Positions 4,747-7,819 of a stretch of DNA of 7,819 nucleotides are shown in pieces. Within the stretch, counting starts at the first letter, position 1. Each line of letters opens with the position of its first letter. Under the pieces are notes generated by a model. That model was not told the DNA's origin, ran no database searches, and saw only the letters and a program-made list of their open reading frames with translations. Both the position numbers and the translations under genes were made by a program. Location of the stretch: positions 1 through 7,819 of the forward strand of contig CAZDVQ010000096.1 in assembly GCA_964508975.1 (NCBI GenBank). The letters run 5' to 3'. Origin of the DNA: CAZDVQ01 sp964508975 (lineage in GTDB: Bacteria > Bacteroidota > Bacteroidia > Chitinophagales > Saprospiraceae).

Positions 4747-5370
4747 ATGGAACAACGTTTTACACTTGAGGATATCCAGCAAATGGATGAGCGATACCGT
4801 GTAAATTTAATCAACACTTCATCTGGCGTGCGCAACGCCGTGCTCATTGGCACCGCTAATGCACAAGGTGAGAGTAACTTGGCCATCTTTAATTCAATTA
4901 CCCATATCGGGGCTAATCCACCGCTTATAGGCTTGGTTTTCAGGCCTTTGTCTGTAGATAGACATACCTACGACAATATCCGGGAAACGGGTCATTACAC
5001 CATCAACCAGGTCAATAAAGGCATTTACATCAAGGCCCACCACACCTCGGCCAAGTACCCGCAGCACGTGTCGGAGTTTGGCGCCGCCCAGCTCAACGAG
5101 CAATACGTAGATGGCCACAAAGCACCCTTCGTGATGGAATCCTTCCTGAAAATGGGCCTCGAATACGTGGAGGAATACCCGATACAAGCAAATGGTACCA
5201 TCTTGCTCATCGGCAAGGTGAAGCATTTGATTTTACCAACCGAATCGCTTGATTCACAAGGGCATATACTACATGAGCGCATCTCGAGTGTAGGTGTTTC
5301 CGGCTTGGATGGCTACTACAAGAACACCTTTATTGATATTTTACCTTATGCCAGGCCGAAGGAGGATTAG
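4747..5370 (+). CDS. Flavin reductase-like FMN-binding flavoprotein
   Basis: The product is 207 aa with the split-barrel fold of the flavin reductase / DIM6-NTAB type. Seen in the sequence: the segment SNLAIFNSITHIGANPPLIG (43-62) and the following LVFRP form the typical flavin-contacting core, followed by HTYDNIRETGHYTINQV (73-89) and a C-terminal strand with LIGKVKHLILP (154-164). The family binds FMN and often reduces flavin with NAD(P)H, or serves as a partner oxidoreductase; the true substrate is not evident. There is no signal peptide, so it is cytoplasmic. A palindrome 61 bp upstream may control it. It is followed after 2 bp by the WbqC-like gene, whose ribosome binding site lies inside its last codons, so the two are probably one operon. 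Confidence 0.85.
   Translation: MEQRFTLEDIQQMDERYRVNLINTSSGVRNAVLIGTANAQGESNLAIFNSITHIGANPPLIGLVFRPLSVDRHTYDNIRETGHYTINQVNKGIYIKAHHTSAKYPQHVSEFGAAQLNEQYVDGHKAPFVMESFLKMGLEYVEEYPIQANGTILLIGKVKHLILPTESLDSQGHILHERISSVGVSGLDGYYKNTFIDILPYARPKED
5359..5365 (+). promoter_or_regulatory. Shine-Dalgarno AAGGAGG for the WbqC-like gene
   Basis: A perfect AAGGAGG ends 7 nt before the ATG at 5373 and lies within the last codons of the upstream gene. Strong Shine-Dalgarno sites are uncommon in Bacteroidota, and none is obvious for the other genes here. It supports the chosen start and tight coupling. Confidence 0.6.
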
Positions 5371-5372
5371 CC

Positions 5373-5993
5373 ATGTACCTCATCGAAACACAATACCTAG
5401 CACCTATCTCGACCTTTGCGGTCATGCACCGTGCTGGCGGCATCATGCTAGAGCAGTTTGAGCATTACCAGAAACAAGGTTTACGCAACCGGGCCTACAT
5501 CGTGGGGCCACAATCGCCCATGATGTTGTCGGTACCTTTGCAGCAAGGCAAAAACGCAGGCACTTTGATTCGGGAGGTTAAAATCGCCTACGATGAACCC
5601 TGGCAAATGAAGCACTGGCGGGCCCTGCAAGCTGCCTATGGCAAATCGGCCTTCTGGATGCACTACAGTCCTGTCTTGGAGCCATTTTATACCCAACAAG
5701 GCTATACCTACCTCTGGGATTTGAACCAAGCCCTGCTGCTCAAAATCATCAGCTTGCTCAAATTAGAGTTGAATGTGCAGCTGAGCACTGATTATATCAA
5801 GCAATACGAAGCCGCCTCGGGCATTATAGATGTCCGCAACCGCCATCGCGATACAGCTGTAGATTACGTGCAAATGGTACCTTACCACCAAGTGTTTTCA
5901 GACCGTATCGCCTTCATGCCCAACTTGAGCATCCTCGATTTATTGTTTACCTTTGGGCCTGATTCCAGACGTATTTTGGAAAAAATGGTATAA
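5373..5993 (+). CDS. WbqC-like family protein
   Basis: The product is 206 aa, near the family's usual length. Seen in the sequence: an N-terminal strand ending QYLAP (7-11), NRAYIVGP (39-46), LSVPLQQGKNAGTLIREVKI (52-71), PWQMKHWRALQAAYGKSAFW (76-95) and a C-terminal block YHQVFSDRIAFMPNLSILDLLFTFGPDS (171-198). This order matches the WbqC-like family. Members are found in O-antigen and polysaccharide gene clusters, but their reaction is not known and no polysaccharide genes are visible here. It has neither signal peptide nor membrane helix. It starts 2 bp after the flavoprotein stop with a strong ribosome binding site. A gap of 35 bp follows before the membrane protein gene on the same strand, with no terminator seen. 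Confidence 0.82.
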   Translation: MYLIETQYLAPISTFAVMHRAGGIMLEQFEHYQKQGLRNRAYIVGPQSPMMLSVPLQQGKNAGTLIREVKIAYDEPWQMKHWRALQAAYGKSAFWMHYSPVLEPFYTQQGYTYLWDLNQALLLKIISLLKLELNVQLSTDYIKQYEAASGIIDVRNRHRDTAVDYVQMVPYHQVFSDRIAFMPNLSILDLLFTFGPDSRRILEKMV

Positions 5994-6028
5994 CTTTACC
6001 CAATTCAATCATCAAACAGTAGCAATCA

Positions 6029-6418
6029 ATGCAAGGAGCAGGTGGTACAGATGGCGGTGTGTTCCGCTTTTTACTAGGCTTGGGCATGTTTATAGCCGGT
6101 GCGTATCTTTTACTTGATGCCATTCAGGTTACCTGGGGCATGGCTTTGTTCCGTGTAGGTAGTTTCAACGTTACCTCGGGCTTTGTCATGATTCCATTTA
6201 TCATTGGTATCATATTGTTGTTTTTCAACGCGAATAATCCCCTGGCTTGGCTGCTCAGTATCGGGGCTTTGCTCATGCTGGTTATCGGCGTTATTACCAA
6301 TACACAGTTTGTACTCAGACCCATGTCGGCCTTTGAGCTCATCACCATCTTGGTGCTTTGTTTTGGCGGCTTAGGCTTGTTTTTAAGTTCATTGCGGGGC
6401 AGCTCCAGCAAACCATAA
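6029..6418 (+). CDS. Small four-helix membrane protein of unknown function
   Basis: The product is 129 aa and no family is recognised. Hydrophobic segments at about 12-34, 52-68, 72-92 and 102-121 indicate four membrane helices. The N-terminus is short and Gly-rich (MQGAGGTDGG), and the C-terminus is short and basic (SSLRGSSSKP). No catalytic or metal-binding motif is visible. The start at 6029 leaves the full first helix, and no convincing ribosome site is seen. Its stop (6416-6418) is one base before the helicase ATG, so the two are almost certainly translated from one mRNA and probably coupled. A link to the helicase's function is only suggested by position. Confidence 0.75.
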   Translation: MQGAGGTDGGVFRFLLGLGMFIAGAYLLLDAIQVTWGMALFRVGSFNVTSGFVMIPFIIGIILLFFNANNPLAWLLSIGALLMLVIGVITNTQFVLRPMSAFELITILVLCFGGLGLFLSSLRGSSSKP

Positions 6419-6419
6419 T

Positions 6420-7703
6420 ATGCAACACAGCGACCTCCAGATCACGCAAGAGTTCAGGGATATTTATCGGCAATTGGCCAATACACCCGATTGCTATTTT
6501 ATTACAGGCAAAGCTGGTACAGGTAAAAGTACCCTCTTGCGTTTGTTTAGGCATTATACCAAGAAGAAATTAGCCATCTTGGCTCCAACGGGCGTGGCAG
6601 CACTTCACGTGAACGGCCAAACCATCCACTCGTTTTTTGGCTTTCCGCCACGGGTGTTCAACATGGATGAGTTGAAGGTACGCAACCGAAAACTGTACAA
6701 ATCTATCGACGCTATTGTGATCGATGAAGTGTCGATGGTGCGAGCCGATATGGTCGACCAGATAGACCAGTTCATGCGCCGCTACGGCAAAACCCCTGGC
6801 ATCCCGTTCGGTGGCTGTCAGTTGATATTTTTTGGCGACTTGTATCAACTTCCACCCGTTATCAGCACGCCAGAAGAGATGTTGTACTTCAGGAACCATT
6901 ACGAGAGCCCATATTTCTTCTCGGCCAAGGTGTTCAAGCAGATACCGATCAACATGATAGAGTTGCACCAGGTGTTCCGCCAGGATAGCTTGCACTTTAT
7001 CCGTTTGCTGGACAATATCCGCAGCAACCAATTTGACGAAGACGACCTCGAGGACCTCAACCAGCGCTTCGACCCCGATGCGCAAGGTTTAGACAACTAT
7101 ATCGTGCTCTCGGCCCGTAACCAAACTGTAAACGAGATCAACACCAAACGCCTCGAAGCCCTGGCTACAGAGCAGAAAACCTACTTGGCTACCGTTAGCC
7201 GCGATTTTAATCCACAAGTAGCCCCAACTGAAACGGCCCTCCACTTGAAAATCGGTGCTCAGGTGATGTTCGTCATCAACGATACCGAAAAACGATTTGT
7301 AAACGGCACCATCGGCAAAGTGATACAAATGGATATCGACACGGTAAAGGTTAGGCTCACCAACGATGAAGGCGATGAAACCGATATCGATGTAAAGGCC
7401 AGCACTTGGGAGGTGCACCGCCATTCGGTGAGTGAATCCGGCGAGATTAAAGCCGAAATCACCGGTTCTTTCACGCAAATCCCTTTGAAACTGGCCTGGG
7501 CTATCACCATTCACAAAAGCCAGGGAAAAACTTTTGACCGGGTAATCATTGACCTAGGCAAGGGCGCTTTTGAGCATGGCCAAACGTATGTGGCTTTAAG
7601 TCGCTGCCGAACCCTTGAAGGTATTGTGCTCAAAGCCAAGCTCCGCCCGCAAGACGTGATGACCGACCCCGTGGTAGTAGAGTTTATGGAAGGCAGTAGG
7701 TAG
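6420..7703 (+). CDS. Pif1/RecD-like superfamily 1 DNA helicase
   Basis: The product is 427 aa and has all helicase motifs in order: Walker A GKAGTGKS (30-37), motif Ia LAPTGVAALHVNGQTIHSFF (54-73), Walker B IDEVSM (101-106), motif III FFGDLYQLPPV (137-147), the ELHQVFRQ block (181-188), the SARNQTVNEIN region (231-241), a late SH3-like insert (about 277-330), motif V TIHKSQGKTFDRVIID (363-378) and motif VI YVALSRCRT (390-398). This order is typical of 5'-to-3' SF1B enzymes of the Pif1/RecD2 group, which use ATP to unwind DNA in replication or repair. It is a minimal version: there is no RecD2-like N-terminal region and almost nothing after motif VI, so no extra C-terminal DNA-binding domain. 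ATG at 6420 follows the membrane protein stop by one base. All catalytic residues are intact. Confidence 0.92.
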   Translation: MQHSDLQITQEFRDIYRQLANTPDCYFITGKAGTGKSTLLRLFRHYTKKKLAILAPTGVAALHVNGQTIHSFFGFPPRVFNMDELKVRNRKLYKSIDAIVIDEVSMVRADMVDQIDQFMRRYGKTPGIPFGGCQLIFFGDLYQLPPVISTPEEMLYFRNHYESPYFFSAKVFKQIPINMIELHQVFRQDSLHFIRLLDNIRSNQFDEDDLEDLNQRFDPDAQGLDNYIVLSARNQTVNEINTKRLEALATEQKTYLATVSRDFNPQVAPTETALHLKIGAQVMFVINDTEKRFVNGTIGKVIQMDIDTVKVRLTNDEGDETDIDVKASTWEVHRHSVSESGEIKAEITGSFTQIPLKLAWAITIHKSQGKTFDRVIIDLGKGAFEHGQTYVALSRCRTLEGIVLKAKLRPQDVMTDPVVVEFMEGSR

Positions 7704-7724
7704 TTCAGAGTTCAGAGGGCAGAG
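7704..7724. repeat. TTCAGAG heptamer tract, 3 units
   Basis: Three units start right after the helicase stop: TTCAGAG, TTCAGAG, GGCAGAG. The period of seven matches the other tandem tracts in the window. GAGAG (7722-7726) and CTCTC (7736-7740) can pair weakly; no T-run follows, so a terminator is not supported. Confidence 0.6.
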
Positions 7725-7793
7725 AGCCATCTGATCTCTCATGAAATACGTTGACAGTTTTTATGTGGAAAACTTTTTCTAAATTGCGTCCTC

Positions 7794-7819
7794 ATGGGAA
7801 CGAAGAAGAACAAAAGAGT
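7794..7819 (+). CDS. Possible start of a further gene, cut by the window edge
   Basis: ATG at 7794 opens the frame MGTKKNKR..., a Lys-rich start without a stop before the window ends. It lies about 90 bp after the helicase stop and is on the same strand. Only eight full codons are visible, so neither product nor reality of the gene can be judged. A leader with TAAATTG at 7780-7786 is only loosely promoter-like. Confidence 0.3.

Noticed and set aside
6570..7085. 171-codon open frame antisense to the helicase
   Set aside because: The plus-strand helicase has every motif intact; the antisense frame is a mirror of its codon bias with no recognisable domain.
7741..7782. 13-codon frame beginning with ATG after the helicase
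   Set aside because: Too short to support, with no ribosome site or conservation evidence available.

Overview
The window looks like a chromosomal segment of a Bacteroidota bacterium, probably from the Sphingobacteriia/Chitinophagia side. Evidence: a stand-alone pdhB of the form common in that phylum, a WbqC-like gene, a DUF962/Mpo1-like gene, Bacteroidota-type promoters (TTTG, about 20 bp, TAnnTTTG), general lack of Shine-Dalgarno sequences, and many heptamer repeats between genes. The species cannot be named from the sequence alone.

Layout. (1) Bases 1-1964 are accessory-looking DNA. A repeat of at least 71 bp at the left edge returns inverted at 1894-1964 (70 of 71 bases match). Between the copies lie GC-rich non-coding DNA full of short hairpins, a well-formed promoter, an AT-rich secreted-protein gene (505-996), the first 24 codons of a broken membrane-protein gene (998-1072), a headless fragment of another gene (1062-1343), and more hairpins and 7-bp tandem repeats. 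(2) Bases 2040-3197 are core genome: promoter region, pdhB (pyruvate dehydrogenase E1 beta) and a clear intrinsic terminator. (3) Bases 3266-4445 hold a DUF962/Mpo1-like membrane protein gene and, converging on it with an 11-bp tail overlap, cutC. (4) Bases 4446-4746 are the divergent spacer between cutC and the next operon, with a 12-unit TTAGGTR heptamer tract, an inverted five-unit partner and an 18-bp perfect palindrome. (5) Bases 4747-7703 are four genes on the plus strand in tight order: flavin reductase-like flavoprotein, WbqC-like protein, small four-helix membrane protein, Pif1/RecD-like SF1 helicase. A further gene may begin at 7794.

How the genes fit together. PdhB is central metabolism and makes acetyl-CoA with an E1 alpha subunit not present here. 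The flavoprotein and WbqC genes are 2 bp apart and share a ribosome binding site region, so they are likely co-expressed. The membrane protein and helicase genes are 1 bp apart and likely translationally coupled, although no shared function is evident. No complete new defence or secretion system is visible. The most unusual signals are non-coding: several unrelated heptamer-register repeats, a family of hairpins with exactly three-base loops, and the inverted repeat bracketing a small, partly decayed gene cassette.
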